DNA of 41,652 nt from Clostridia bacterium (GTDB taxonomy: Bacteria; Bacillota; Clostridia; Acetivibrionales; JAFADI01): the NCBI GenBank assembly GCA_026418695.1, contig JAOAAU010000145.1, positions 1 through 41,652 of the forward strand, written 5' to 3'. A program made the translations under genes and the position numbers. A model generated the notes under the pieces. The model searched no databases. It was given only the letters and a program-made list of their open reading frames with translations, and was not told where the DNA came from. Shown here one piece after another: positions 17,473-26,222 of this stretch; positions within the stretch are counted from its first letter, which is position 1, and each line of letters begins with the position of its first letter.

Positions 17473-18863
17473 GAACTTACAGGAATGCATTGATCCTTCT
17501 GGTCGTCTTTGCTTTAGTTTTAGGAGGATACTTTGCCTACGAGAAGTTCGGTAAAAAGAGTGATGATGCAACAAAGACAGCGGATGAGACGGAAACACAG
17601 GCATTATTTAAGATAGAAGCTGAGAAGATTAAGGGAATTACCATTGATCATAAAGGACAGAAATTTGTGATCGACCGTAAGGATAAGGAACTGGTGCTTA
17701 CTTCACCGGAGGGATCCAATATTGACAAGGAAAAAATTATAGGCCTTGGTGTAACAGCGGCAGACATGAGGTATACAAAAGTTGTTGCCAAAGGGGATGC
17801 AGACCTGTCTCAATTCGGTTTGACCGCACCGCAGGCGGTAGTTACCCTCGCGATGGAGGATGGCAGTTCCAAGGTAATTCAGATTGGAGATGAATCCCCT
17901 TCAAAGGAAAGCCGTTTTGTGAAGCTTGCAGACGGAGATTCCGTTTATGCGGTAGTGGCATCCAGTGCGGAGAGCTTCTTATTGGATCTATCAGGACTTA
18001 AGCAGAAAACTATTTTCAACTTTAAACCGGAAGATGTGAATTACCTGGGGGTTCAGAAGGATGGAAAGTATTCTTTTGAAGTGAAAAAAGGAACGACCTG
18101 GGACATCCTGAAGCCGATGGAGACACTCGGGGATGAATCGAAGGTCGTACCGATCATTCAATCCGCTGTGGGCATGAATATTAAAGAGTATGTTAACGGC
18201 AGCAAGTTGAATCCTGCCGATTATGGCCTTGATAATCCCGCGTATGTCCTTGAACTGGGAGCAAAAGACGCGAAGAATATAAAGCTCCTCCTGGGTAAGG
18301 AAAAGGTCAGAGGTCAGGAAATTTACGCTAAGGTGGACGGCAATGACGATATCTTTGTCGTGGATGAAAAGGGCTTTGACTTTGGAGACAAGACCATTGC
18401 AGATATCATGGATGCTTTTGTATATATTGTGAACATCGCGGATGTTTCCAGTATCAAAGTGGAAGCAGACGGCATGAACTCCATTGCAAATATCAAAGCG
18501 GATGGAGAAAACAAGGAGCAGGATGAATTCGTTATCGACGGCAGACCTACGAAGGATGTGGAATCTGAAGGGAATACCGGCGACGGGATGTTCAGGGTAT
18601 ACTACCAGAAGTTGATCGGGTTGACTTTTGATAAGGTTGAGTTTGGTGCAAATCCGACAGGAAAGCCGGATGTGACCATCACTTATTCACTTGAAAAAGC
18701 GCCTGGAACTGTAAAGATAGAACTGGTGCGTAAGGATGACAACACCTACTATGCACTGAAAGACGGTAAGTATAAAAACATCACGGTTGCCAAGAACCAG
18801 GTCGATCAAATGAAGGACTCCTATAAGAAGCTCATTGATCTGCTGGATAAAGCAAAGAAATAA
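17469..18863 (+). CDS. DUF4340 domain-containing protein
   Basis: A 464-residue protein with one N-terminal hydrophobic segment (about 7-24), then a mainly beta extracytoplasmic region. DUF4340 features recur along it: GITIDHKGQKFVIDR and a second module beginning around NPADYGLDNPAYVLELG, consistent with a repeated domain. It is the last gene of the GldA/F/G-like operon, translationally coupled to gldG by an ATGA overlap with AAGGAGGAGG upstream. DUF4340 proteins regularly accompany GldG-type transporters, so it is probably an outer-face accessory subunit. Biochemical function is unknown. The terminator-like hairpin at 18891-18944 ends the operon. Confidence 0.88.
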   Translation: MRTYRNALILLVVFALVLGGYFAYEKFGKKSDDATKTADETETQALFKIEAEKIKGITIDHKGQKFVIDRKDKELVLTSPEGSNIDKEKIIGLGVTAADMRYTKVVAKGDADLSQFGLTAPQAVVTLAMEDGSSKVIQIGDESPSKESRFVKLADGDSVYAVVASSAESFLLDLSGLKQKTIFNFKPEDVNYLGVQKDGKYSFEVKKGTTWDILKPMETLGDESKVVPIIQSAVGMNIKEYVNGSKLNPADYGLDNPAYVLELGAKDAKNIKLLLGKEKVRGQEIYAKVDGNDDIFVVDEKGFDFGDKTIADIMDAFVYIVNIADVSSIKVEADGMNSIANIKADGENKEQDEFVIDGRPTKDVESEGNTGDGMFRVYYQKLIGLTFDKVEFGANPTGKPDVTITYSLEKAPGTVKIELVRKDDNTYYALKDGKYKNITVAKNQVDQMKDSYKKLIDLLDKAKK

Positions 18864-18890
18864 TAGCTACAGAGAATATGTAATGACAAA

Positions 18891-18944
18891 AACAACTCCA
18901 TCATAGAATGTAAACGAATCATTCTATGGCAGGAGTTGTTTTTT
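18891..18944 (+). terminator. Terminator hairpin that also encloses the ykvI ribosome binding site
   Basis: AACAACTCC (18891-18899) pairs with GGAGTTGTT (18932-18940), and CATAGAATG (18902-18910) with CATTCTATG (18920-18928), giving two perfect 9-bp helices with a 2x3 internal loop and a 9-nt apical loop. Six T follow (18939-18944) and the ATG of ykvI begins at 18945. The structure ends the DUF4340 operon, while its 3' arm contains AGGAG (18931-18935), the only ribosome binding site for the next gene. Confidence 0.85.
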
Positions 18945-20039
18945 ATGGGCGAAGTCAAAAGTATCCTGAAGGTTGCAAGCATCTATATGGCAACCATCAT
19001 CGGGGCCGGGTTTGCTTCAGGACAGGAGATTGTTCAGTTTTTTTCAACATACTACGAAGGCGGGTTTTACGGGATCATTCTCGCGGGGATATTGTTTTCC
19101 ATCATTGGGTATACCGTCCTCGACAGGGTATACAGGGAGAGAATCCGGAACTATGACGAGTTCCTGTTTCCTTCGGTTGGATGGACACTGGGTTGGATTA
19201 TTGAGATCATTGTTGCACTGTTCGTCTTATCTCTCTTTTGTATCATGATTGCCGGTTCAGGAAGAATACTGACAGAAAAATTCACCCTGCCTTTTCATTG
19301 GTGTGTCGTGATCATGGCAGCCATCGTGATGCTGATCCTTATGACGGACATTAAAGGGGTTGTTGCCGTTAGTTCCTTCATCACACCAATTCTGATCATT
19401 GGAATTATCTCTGTTGGATTCTATATTATATTGTTTAAAGATACGTATGTTTTCAATATAGGGTTGGATTTGGAGAAAATTACGCACAATTGGTTCTTTT
19501 CATCCATTATATACGTGAGTTATAACAGCATTTTATCTGTCGTTATCCTGTGCAGCATGCTTCCATACCTGAAAACAAGAAAAACCGGTGTTCTTGGAGG
19601 TATTCTTGGAGGAATGCTTCTTTGCTTTATAGCTTTCATACTAAATACCGCCATGTATATGTTTTACCCCGATATTTTGAAAAACGAGCTGCCTGTCTTA
19701 GGCATTATAGGGCGGTATAATGAGACGATAACCAATTTATACACCCTTGTATTATGGTTAGCCATGGTGGTATCCGCGCTTACTTCAGGATATTGTTTTG
19801 TCGAAAGAGTAGGAACCAAAATAACAATTCATCCCAAAATTCTGGTCGTTGTTACGTGTGCTCTGGCTATTCCAATGTCAAGCCTTGGTTTTTCAAATCT
19901 GATTGCAACTCTCTATCCTATTTTTGGGTATGCAGGGATGTTCATGGTTTTTATTATATTGATTCAATGGATCAAAACCAGTCCGGTATTATATCTTGTG
20001 AAAGCAAATCATGTATTTAAAGGGGGGAGACGCAAATGA
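18945..20039 (+). CDS. YkvI-like membrane protein (APC-superfamily fold, transporter-like)
   Basis: A 364-residue integral membrane protein with about 10 hydrophobic segments. It opens with VASIYMATIIGAGFASGQEIVQFF, the unwound first-helix GAGFASGQE motif of YkvI-type proteins, distantly related to BrnQ/GerAB-type transporters. The substrate is unknown. Start ATG 18945 is 9 nt after AGGAG; TTG 18936 lies within the hairpin arm and lacks a site. The stop overlaps a possible 24-codon ORF (ATGA), itself preceded by AAGGGGGGAG. It is the first gene of a block that runs through the DUF5711 protein to cvpA. Confidence 0.82.
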   Translation: MGEVKSILKVASIYMATIIGAGFASGQEIVQFFSTYYEGGFYGIILAGILFSIIGYTVLDRVYRERIRNYDEFLFPSVGWTLGWIIEIIVALFVLSLFCIMIAGSGRILTEKFTLPFHWCVVIMAAIVMLILMTDIKGVVAVSSFITPILIIGIISVGFYIILFKDTYVFNIGLDLEKITHNWFFSSIIYVSYNSILSVVILCSMLPYLKTRKTGVLGGILGGMLLCFIAFILNTAMYMFYPDILKNELPVLGIIGRYNETITNLYTLVLWLAMVVSALTSGYCFVERVGTKITIHPKILVVVTCALAIPMSSLGFSNLIATLYPIFGYAGMFMVFIILIQWIKTSPVLYLVKANHVFKGGRRK

Positions 20040-20110
20040 ACTCAGCATTGAGAGCTGCGGAATCCATGTTTTTACCGTGGCATAAAAAGGAAGAAATAGG
20101 TGTAATCTGA
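20036..20110 (+). CDS. Possible 24-residue small protein, translationally coupled to ykvI
   Basis: ATG 20036 overlaps the ykvI stop (ATGA) and lies about 8 nt after a very strong AAGGGGGGAG. The ORF encodes MNSALRAAESMFLPWHKKEE plus GVI-type ending residues and stops at 20108-20110. It has no membrane segment. The strong site and classical overlap suggest it is translated, either as a real small protein or as a coupling cistron. No family is recognised. Confidence 0.4.
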   Translation: MNSALRAAESMFLPWHKKEEIGVI

Positions 20111-20126
20111 TGGAGGTTATGATAAA

Positions 20127-20177
20127 ATGAAGATGATTGATATACGAAAGATAACGGTTGGGGTGAATGAAGCGTGA
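20127..20177 (+). CDS. Possible 16-residue leader/coupling ORF before the DUF5711 gene
   Basis: ATG 20127 lies 10 nt after GGAGG (20112-20116) and opens a 16-codon frame (MKMIDIRKITVGVNEA) whose TGA (20175-20177) overlaps the GTG start of the next gene (GTGA). The arrangement suggests translational coupling into the downstream gene. At this length it could be chance. Confidence 0.25.
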   Translation: MKMIDIRKITVGVNEA

Positions 20178-21382
20178 GCCATTCTGAAGAGGATGTGAAG
20201 GTTGGCAGCACTGGAGGGAAGTCAAACGTCATCGTATTTTTTCTTCTGTTGCTGCTGATCGCGGGAGTTGCATTTTTAGTCTATTTAAAAAGTCAGAATT
20301 TTGATTTTAAAAGTGTCCGTATTCAGGATATTTTTAAAAACAGCTTTCATATAAAAGCACATCAGGAGACAAAACAAAAAGATACGGTCATTCCCTGTGA
20401 CGAGAAAGAAAAGTATGCGTTTACCACATACAAGGATAATTTGATCAAGTGTACCAGGGATACGGTTACTGGAATAGATAAGAGCGGAAATGAATTATGG
20501 TCTGTTCCAATCAGCATGAGCAATCCCAAGGTAAAAAAGTCAAGTGCCGATTTACTGGTATATGATCTTGGCGGCAGAGAAGTCGTCATAATCAACGGTA
20601 AATCCGTCAAGTGGAACAAAAAACTGGATAACAATATCATCAATGCCGATATCAGTGAGAGCGGATATGTATCGATTGTACAAGAACTGAAAGGATATAA
20701 AGCTGCCGTAAGCGTATTCAATCTCCAGGGGAACGAGTTTTTTACAAGATCTGATGCAGATAATTTTGTTCTAGGTGCTCAGGTTTCACCAAATGGCAAA
20801 TATGTGGCTGTGCATATGCTGGACATGTCCGGGGGCGTGGCAGGGACAAGCATTTCATTCATGAATATGTTGGGAACTCCCTTTGCGGCGAGGGTTCCAA
20901 AAAACGGCGAAGTATTTCCGAGTTTGTGGTATTTAAAAGAAGATCTCTTGGTCGGCATCAATGATTCCTCCGTATTTTGCATGGATAGAACCTCCAAGGA
21001 GCAAAAAGAGAAGTGGAAACAAGAGTTTAAGGACCGGATTGTGTACAGCTCAGCCGCGTCCTCGGGGAAATTATTCATTGCTGTGAGTGGAGGAGAAAAA
21101 GCCGGTTTATTCAATGGTGCTTCCACAGAGATCAAAGTATTGAATGCGGATGGAAAGCAAGCGGCGCAATTTTTATTGCACGATAAGGTGATCAACTTAA
21201 AAGCTTATGGAGATGTGGCTGCTGTCAATGCGGGAAGGGAAGTATATCTGATTAACTCACGAGGTAAGCTCGTCGGGAAATATACTTCAAAAATGGATGT
21301 GAATGAGGTACACTTCTTTAATAAGCAGGAACTTGCTGTCGTATCAAAAAATAATGTTGTCATTACGAAAATAGAACAATAG
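20174..21382 (+). CDS. DUF5711 family membrane-anchored beta-propeller protein
   Basis: A 402-residue protein with a short charged N-terminus, one hydrophobic segment (about 17-38) and a long beta-rich outer domain. Strand-turn repeats resemble PQQ/WD40 propeller blades (TGIDKSGNELWSVPIS, GREVYLINSRGKLVGKYTSK). The family is uncharacterised; from memory it often occurs next to cvpA in Clostridia. The GTG start at 20174 overlaps the TGA of the 16-codon ORF and follows GGGGTGA. cvpA starts 28 nt downstream, so the two are cotranscribed. A sensing or scaffolding role at the membrane is only a guess. Confidence 0.78.
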   Translation: MSHSEEDVKVGSTGGKSNVIVFFLLLLLIAGVAFLVYLKSQNFDFKSVRIQDIFKNSFHIKAHQETKQKDTVIPCDEKEKYAFTTYKDNLIKCTRDTVTGIDKSGNELWSVPISMSNPKVKKSSADLLVYDLGGREVVIINGKSVKWNKKLDNNIINADISESGYVSIVQELKGYKAAVSVFNLQGNEFFTRSDADNFVLGAQVSPNGKYVAVHMLDMSGGVAGTSISFMNMLGTPFAARVPKNGEVFPSLWYLKEDLLVGINDSSVFCMDRTSKEQKEKWKQEFKDRIVYSSAASSGKLFIAVSGGEKAGLFNGASTEIKVLNADGKQAAQFLLHDKVINLKAYGDVAAVNAGREVYLINSRGKLVGKYTSKMDVNEVHFFNKQELAVVSKNNVVITKIEQ

Positions 21383-21410
21383 AACTCTAAACTTATTTCA
21401 GGGGGAACAT

Positions 21411-22124
21411 ATGAACTGGAGTGACTTACTTGTACTAGGCATCATTGTGGGGTTTGGAATTATTGGTCTTACAAGAGGGTTTATTTTATCAATATTCAGG
21501 CTGGCATCCTTCCTTGTATCCATTATTGCATCCATCAAACTGTATCCGGTGGTAGCCAAGTTTTTGATGAAAACTGCTCTCTATACGAACATCAAGCAAA
21601 GCATTTTTAAGAGTCTGATGCATCAGCAGCAGGTACAGTCTTCTGGGGTAAACGATCAACTGAAAGAGGCTGGAGCGAAAGCGGTTGTTGACAACCTGCA
21701 TGTACCTGGATTTTTAAAAGATATGATTGAGAAGGACATGGTCAAGAGCTTGCTCCCCAATCCTACGTCCTTGATTGACATGAGCAGGGTTATGGACTTT
21801 ATCAGTGATAAGCTTGCCACAATCACCATTGAGATTATCAGTTTAGTTTTACTCTACATAGCAATCCGAATTGCGTTGACTTTTGCCCGGGTGATCCTGC
21901 AGGGAATTGCGAAACTGCCGCTGTTCAGACAGGTGGACAAATTAGGCGGTTTTGCACTTGGAGCCGTTGAGGGCCTGTTGACGGTGTATGTCCTGTTTGC
22001 TATTGTAATGCTCTTTAATGCAGCACCCCAATTCCAGGGACTGTTTGAGGCAATGGATACTTCGATTGTTGCAAAGTTTATTTATCAGAATAATTTTATT
22101 GTTGATTGGATGTTTCCCGGATAA
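21411..22124 (+). CDS. cvpA: CvpA family membrane protein
   Basis: A 237-residue protein with four hydrophobic segments in the CvpA arrangement. The N-terminal WSDLLVLGIIVGFGIIGLTRGF is the family signature, followed by a second segment. A roughly 75-residue polar insert (about 55-130) separates the halves, and the C-terminal half carries DKLGGFALGAVEGLLTVYVLF. CvpA is tied to colicin V secretion in E. coli and to envelope homeostasis generally; no bacteriocin gene is present here. AGGGGGAACAT precedes ATG 21411. It is the last gene of its block, ended by the terminator at 22176. Confidence 0.9.
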   Translation: MNWSDLLVLGIIVGFGIIGLTRGFILSIFRLASFLVSIIASIKLYPVVAKFLMKTALYTNIKQSIFKSLMHQQQVQSSGVNDQLKEAGAKAVVDNLHVPGFLKDMIEKDMVKSLLPNPTSLIDMSRVMDFISDKLATITIEIISLVLLYIAIRIALTFARVILQGIAKLPLFRQVDKLGGFALGAVEGLLTVYVLFAIVMLFNAAPQFQGLFEAMDTSIVAKFIYQNNFIVDWMFPG

Positions 22125-22175
22125 GCTAAATGCGGAAACAACGGATATATACCGTGTGTTTTAGAAAAACACAAT

Positions 22176-22204
22176 GGGGGCTTACCGGCTCCCGTTTTTG
22201 TTTT
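22176..22204 (+). terminator. Rho-independent terminator after cvpA
   Basis: GGGGGC (22176-22181) pairs with GCTCCC (22188-22193), including one G-U pair, over a 6-nt loop, followed by GTTTTTGTTTTG. A smaller hairpin (GTGTTTT/AAAACAC) lies just upstream. Confidence 0.82.
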
Positions 22205-22291
22205 GCAGAATTTACCTTGAGCAAAGTTGGAGGCTGTGGTAGAATACTTCTAAATATTTTGAAAAACAGATATATGAAAGGATAGATCAAG

Positions 22292-22582
22292 ATGGTTACA
22301 CATGTGGTGATGTTTAAGCTGAAAGACGGAAGTGAAGCCAATGTCCAGAAGGCAAAGGAAGTTTTGATGAGCATGCAGGGGAAGGTTGAAATGCTCAGGT
22401 ACCTGGAAGTAGGCATGGATGTTCTTCATACACCGAGATCCTATGATCTTGTTCTGATTACAAAATTTGATACAATGAAGGACCTGGATGACTATCAAGT
22501 AGATCCCTATCATGCCGATGTGGTAAAGAAACACATGGGACAGGTCATGGAGTCCGCGGTAGCTGTGGATTACGAGTCCTGA
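22292..22582 (+). CDS. Dabb (stress-responsive A/B barrel) domain protein
   Basis: A 96-residue cytosolic protein consisting of one Dabb domain. It starts with MVTHVVMFKLKDG and contains SYDLVLITKFDTMKDLDDYQ and a final DPYHADVVKKHMG stretch, all typical of this ferredoxin-like dimeric barrel. Members include stress proteins and a few enzymes, and no catalytic residues can be assigned here. AAAGGATAG precedes ATG 22292. It appears monocistronic. Confidence 0.9.
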   Translation: MVTHVVMFKLKDGSEANVQKAKEVLMSMQGKVEMLRYLEVGMDVLHTPRSYDLVLITKFDTMKDLDDYQVDPYHADVVKKHMGQVMESAVAVDYES

Positions 22583-22648
22583 CAAAACAGGTTCCGAATA
22601 ATAAATAGGTTAAATATTGAATGAATTAAATCTTTTTTAGATACACAC

Positions 22649-22678
22649 TAGACATTTATATTTATAAAGTAGTAAAAT
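22649..22678 (+). promoter_or_regulatory. Candidate promoter for ilvD-ilvB
   Basis: TAGACA (22649-22654) and TAAAAT (22673-22678) are 18 nt apart. The transcript would begin near 22685, just before a 9-bp hairpin. No T-box antiterminator or its conserved TGGNACCGCG element is visible between 22583 and 22775, although ilv genes in Clostridia often have one. Confidence 0.5.
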
Positions 22679-22690
22679 AACTTTAAAATT

Positions 22691-22714
22691 AATAGCCGGC
22701 AAAGACCGGCTATT
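22691..22714 (+). promoter_or_regulatory. 5'-terminal hairpin in the ilvD leader
   Basis: AATAGCCGG (22691-22699) pairs perfectly with CCGGCTATT (22706-22714) over a 6-nt loop. No T-run follows. It would sit within about 6 nt of the predicted transcript start, which suggests mRNA stabilisation; it might instead be an operator. Confidence 0.55.
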
Positions 22715-22775
22715 GTCATACGTAAGAGAAGATGTATCTGAGCATGATTGTTATTGATATAAAGGAGGGTCCGCC

Positions 22776-24434
22776 ATGAAAAGCGATATTGTAAAAAAGG
22801 GGATAGAAAGAGCACCCCACCGTGCGTTATTTAAGGCAATGGGATATACAGATGAAGAAATCAACAGACCATTGATCGGTGTGGTCAACTCAAAAAGTGA
22901 AATTGTTCCGGGGCACATCCATTTGGATAAAATCGCGGAAGCGGTCAAGGCTGGAATCCGGATGGCAGGAGGAACTCCGATCGAATTTGGAGCAATTGGT
23001 GTTTGTGACGGGATTGCCATGGGACACGTCGGGATGAAATATTCGCTGGCGACAAGAGAACTGATCGCGGACTCCTGTGAAGCCATGGGGTTGGCACATA
23101 ATTTTGACGGTATGGTGTTTATTCCCAACTGTGATAAGATCGTACCCGGTATGCTGATGGCGGCTCGAAGAATCAATGTTCCGTCTGTCGTGATCAGCGG
23201 CGGACCAATGCTGTCCGTGAAAAGAAATGGAAACTATCTCGATTTTAATAGTGTGATGGAAGCTGTTGGAGCATATAAAGTGGGCAAAATGACAGAAGAA
23301 GAGGTCGGCGATTTTGAAAACCATGCATGCCCTGGCTGCGGTTCCTGTTCAGGGATGTTTACGGCGAATTCCATGAATTGCCTTACGGAAGTTCTTGGGA
23401 TGGGGCTGCCCGGAAACGGAACCATTCCTGCGGTTTATGCTGAAAGAATCAGACTGGCAAAAATGGCGGGCATGAAGGTCATGGAACTGGTTGAAAAAGA
23501 CATTAAGCCTTCGGACATTCTTACTCCCGAAGCATTCGAAAATGCTCTGGCTGTGGATATGGCTCTCGGATGTTCCACCAACTCAGTGCTTCACCTTCCG
23601 GCAATAGCAAATGAAGCCGGTGTTGAAATGAACCTGGATATCATCAATGAAATCAGCGGCAAGGTGCCAAACCTTTGCAAGCTGGCTCCTGCAGGACCTC
23701 ATCACGTTCAGGATCTTTACATGGCAGGTGGAGTTCAGGCAGTCATGAAAGAACTTACAAAGAAGGACTTGATTCATAAAGACCTAATTACGGTGACAGG
23801 TAAAACCGTAGGCGAAAACATAGAGAAAGCTCAAGTTACAGACCGCGGTGTTATAAAAAGTGTTGAAGAGCCGTATAGCCAAACAGGCGGCATTGCAATA
23901 CTAAAAGGGAATATTGCTCCGGATGGCGCCGTTGTGAAGCGCTCGGCGGTTGCGCCGGAGATGCTTTCCCATAGAGGTCCTGCGAGGGTGTTTGATACAG
24001 AGGACGCAGCAATCCAAGCAATATACAGCGGAAAAATCAATAAGGGAGACGTTGTGATTATCCGGTATGAGGGTCCTAAAGGCGGACCAGGAATGAGAGA
24101 AATGCTCGGACCTACCTCTGCAATTGCAGGAATGGGCCTTGACAAGGATGTTGCTCTTATCACGGACGGACGTTTTTCAGGCGCTTCCAGAGGAGCTTCC
24201 ATCGGTCACGTTTCACCTGAGGCTATGGAAGGCGGACCGATCGCTGCCATAAGGGAAGGAGATATTATCAGCATCGACATACCTAATGGAAAGTTAAACG
24301 CAGAGATATCGGATGAAGAAATCAAAGCGAGGATGGCTGAATGGAAAGCGCCTCAACCGAAGATCACCGGCGGTTATCTTGGAAGATATGCAAGGCTGGT
24401 TTCATCAGCTAGCACAGGAGCTGTGCTCAAATAG
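22776..24434 (+). CDS. ilvD: Dihydroxy-acid dehydratase
   Basis: A 552-residue Fe-S enzyme of valine, isoleucine and leucine synthesis that dehydrates dihydroxy acids to 2-oxo acids. The IlvD/Edd motifs are present: [15 protein letters not shown] with C77, [10 protein letters not shown] with C119 and K121, and [18 protein letters not shown] with C185, C188 and C191. The early position that reads PCN in many [2Fe-2S] members reads PGHIHL here (about 45-50), as in other anaerobe enzymes I recall, which may indicate a different, oxygen-sensitive cluster. AAAGGAGGGTCCGCC precedes ATG 22776. ilvB follows 37 nt after the stop in the same direction. Confidence 0.96.
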   Translation: MKSDIVKKGIERAPHRALFKAMGYTDEEINRPLIGVVNSKSEIVPGHIHLDKIAEAVKAGIRMAGGTPIEFGAIGVCDGIAMGHVGMKYSLATRELIADSCEAMGLAHNFDGMVFIPNCDKIVPGMLMAARRINVPSVVISGGPMLSVKRNGNYLDFNSVMEAVGAYKVGKMTEEEVGDFENHACPGCGSCSGMFTANSMNCLTEVLGMGLPGNGTIPAVYAERIRLAKMAGMKVMELVEKDIKPSDILTPEAFENALAVDMALGCSTNSVLHLPAIANEAGVEMNLDIINEISGKVPNLCKLAPAGPHHVQDLYMAGGVQAVMKELTKKDLIHKDLITVTGKTVGENIEKAQVTDRGVIKSVEEPYSQTGGIAILKGNIAPDGAVVKRSAVAPEMLSHRGPARVFDTEDAAIQAIYSGKINKGDVVIIRYEGPKGGPGMREMLGPTSAIAGMGLDKDVALITDGRFSGASRGASIGHVSPEAMEGGPIAAIREGDIISIDIPNGKLNAEISDEEIKARMAEWKAPQPKITGGYLGRYARLVSSASTGAVLK

Positions 24435-24471
24435 AGATAGAGAGAGATTTGGAAGTTTGGAGGTCGATGAA

Positions 24472-26139
24472 ATGAGATTGACAGGTGCAGAAATCATCGT
24501 TGAATGTTTAAAGGAACAGGGCGTGGACACCGTATTCGGATTTCCCGGCGGGCAGGCGCTCATCATCTATGATGCGCTGTATAAATACAGTCATGAGATT
24601 AAGCATATTTTAACCTCCCATGAGCAGGGTGCTTCTCATGCTGCAGACGGTTATGCCAGAGCTACGGGTAAGGTTGGGGTATGTATTGCAACCTCGGGAC
24701 CGGGAGCAACAAACCTTGTCACAGGAATTGCTACTGCCTATATGGATTCTGTTCCTATGGTGGCCATTACAGGGCAGGTGCCGACAGCGCTCTTGGGAAA
24801 GGATTCTTTCCAGGAAGTGGATATTACCGGGATCACCATGCCCATCACAAAGCACAATTACATTGTAAAAGATGTGAATAAATTGGCAGACGTTATCCGA
24901 GAAGCTTTTATCATAGCGAAAGAAGGAAGACCGGGGCCGGTTCTTATTGATGTATGCAAGGATGTTACTGCAGCAGAAGCAGAATATGAACCTAAACCTT
25001 TGAAAACACCTCAGGAGGTGCTGCTGGGAGTCACTGAAGAAGAAGTGGCTGAAGCGGCAGAAATCATTAATGCGGCAAAAAGGCCGGTTATTTTATCCGG
25101 GGGTGGCGTATCCATCGCAGGGGCAACCGAAGAGGTTCGGACACTGGCGGAGAATGCCAAAATCCCGGTAAGCACATCTTTAATGGGAATGGGATCATTT
25201 CCTGCTACCCATGAACTATATATGGGAATGGTCGGTATGCATGGAACGAAAACCTCCAACCTTGCAGTATCGGACTGTGATTTGTTTATCGCTGTCGGCG
25301 CCAGATTTAGTGACCGCGTGATCAGCAACGTTTCCATGTTTGCGCCCAAGGCAAAGATTATGCATATTGACATAGATCCGGCAGAGGTGGGCAAAAACAT
25401 TAATGTCCATCATCCGCTGGTAGGCAACATTAAAAAGATCTTAGCACGTATAAATTCTAGAATAGAAAAAAAGAATAATACAGAGTGGTCTGAAAAAATC
25501 GCGGAATGGAAGAACCTCTATCCATTAAAATACACTAAGGATGAGGTGCTGCGACCCCAGTTCATCATGGAAAGAATCTGTGAACTCACTAAAGGAGAAG
25601 CACTGATCACTACAGAGGTTGGGCAGCATCAGATGTGGGCGGCACAGTTTTACAAGTACAAGGAGCCAAGACAGTTCATATCTTCCGGCGGACTTGGGAC
25701 TATGGGGTTTGGATTGGGTGCCTGTATCGGCGCGCAAATTGGAAGACCGGAAAAAAAGGTTATCAATATTGCGGGAGACGGAAGCTTCAGAATGAACTGC
25801 AATGAGCTTGCAACCGCCGTTGAGTATAGACTCCCCATCATTATCGCCCTTTTCAACAATGGAGTATTGGGCATGGTACGGCAGTGGCAGGAACTTTTTT
25901 TCGGCGGAAGGTATTCAGCAACGAATATTGACCGCGGTACAAACTTCAAAGCCCTTGCAGAGGCTTACGGGGCTGTCGGAATTGATGTTGCAAAGCCCGA
26001 AGAAGTAGATGCAGCAATAAAAAAAGCATTGGAATCGAAAGATCGACCTGTTCTCATCAATTTCATTATCGATAAGGATGACAAGGTATTCCCGATTGTT
26101 CCGCCAGGAAAGCCAATTAGTGAGATTATTGAAGATTAA
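24472..26139 (+). CDS. ilvB: Acetolactate synthase, large (catalytic) subunit
   Basis: A 555-residue thiamine diphosphate enzyme that condenses pyruvate with pyruvate or 2-oxobutyrate, the first common step of branched-chain amino acid synthesis. E51 in SHEQGASHAADGYAR is the catalytic glutamate of the N-terminal ThDP domain; the middle domain (about 190-330) binds FAD; GDGSFRMNCNELATA (about 435-449) is the ThDP/Mg motif. The frame is open back to 24313 inside ilvD, but ATG 24472 follows TTTGGAGGTCG and gives the standard MRLTGAEI N-terminus. No small subunit gene (ilvN) follows. FAD-dependent biosynthetic ALS is more likely than catabolic AlsS because of the ilvD context. Confidence 0.95.
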   Translation: MRLTGAEIIVECLKEQGVDTVFGFPGGQALIIYDALYKYSHEIKHILTSHEQGASHAADGYARATGKVGVCIATSGPGATNLVTGIATAYMDSVPMVAITGQVPTALLGKDSFQEVDITGITMPITKHNYIVKDVNKLADVIREAFIIAKEGRPGPVLIDVCKDVTAAEAEYEPKPLKTPQEVLLGVTEEEVAEAAEIINAAKRPVILSGGGVSIAGATEEVRTLAENAKIPVSTSLMGMGSFPATHELYMGMVGMHGTKTSNLAVSDCDLFIAVGARFSDRVISNVSMFAPKAKIMHIDIDPAEVGKNINVHHPLVGNIKKILARINSRIEKKNNTEWSEKIAEWKNLYPLKYTKDEVLRPQFIMERICELTKGEALITTEVGQHQMWAAQFYKYKEPRQFISSGGLGTMGFGLGACIGAQIGRPEKKVINIAGDGSFRMNCNELATAVEYRLPIIIALFNNGVLGMVRQWQELFFGGRYSATNIDRGTNFKALAEAYGAVGIDVAKPEEVDAAIKKALESKDRPVLINFIIDKDDKVFPIVPPGKPISEIIED

Positions 26140-26151
26140 ATGGAATATACG

Positions 26152-26178
26152 ATGCGCGTGGTTGCAACCGCGCGCATT
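26152..26178 (+). terminator. Hairpin after ilvB, possible terminator
   Basis: Two short helices stack: ATGCGCG with CGCGCAT, and GGTT with AACC, around a 2-nt centre (about 26152-26178). The stem is very GC-rich but is followed by TATGTATAAAAAAT instead of a T-run, so termination may be incomplete. Confidence 0.5.
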
Positions 26179-26193
26179 ATGTATAAAAAATCC

Positions 26194-26222
26194 TTGACTA
26201 ATGACAAGTTTTGTGTTAAATT
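26194..26222 (+). promoter_or_regulatory. Sigma-A promoter for rpmG-secE-nusG
   Basis: TTGACT (26194-26199) and TAAATT (26217-26222) are 17 nt apart. Transcription would begin near 26229, about 87 nt before rpmG. Confidence 0.75.

Noticed and set aside
14368-18863. Gliding motility operon
   Set aside because: Only the ABC part (GldA/F/G-like) is present. The same genes occur in non-gliding Firmicutes.
21411-22124. cvpA as evidence of a bacteriocin cluster
   Set aside because: No precursor peptide, immunity or peptidase-containing ABC exporter is nearby. CvpA is widely conserved in bacteria that make no colicin V.
22583-22775. T-box riboswitch before ilvD
   Set aside because: No TGGNACCGCG-type element or T-box terminator is visible. 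Only a 9-bp hairpin without a T-run is seen.
24313-24471. A longer ilvB reading frame starting inside ilvD
   Set aside because: The frame is open but the residues do not resemble acetolactate synthase, there is no ribosome binding site, and ATG 24472 has GGAGG upstream and the standard N-terminus.
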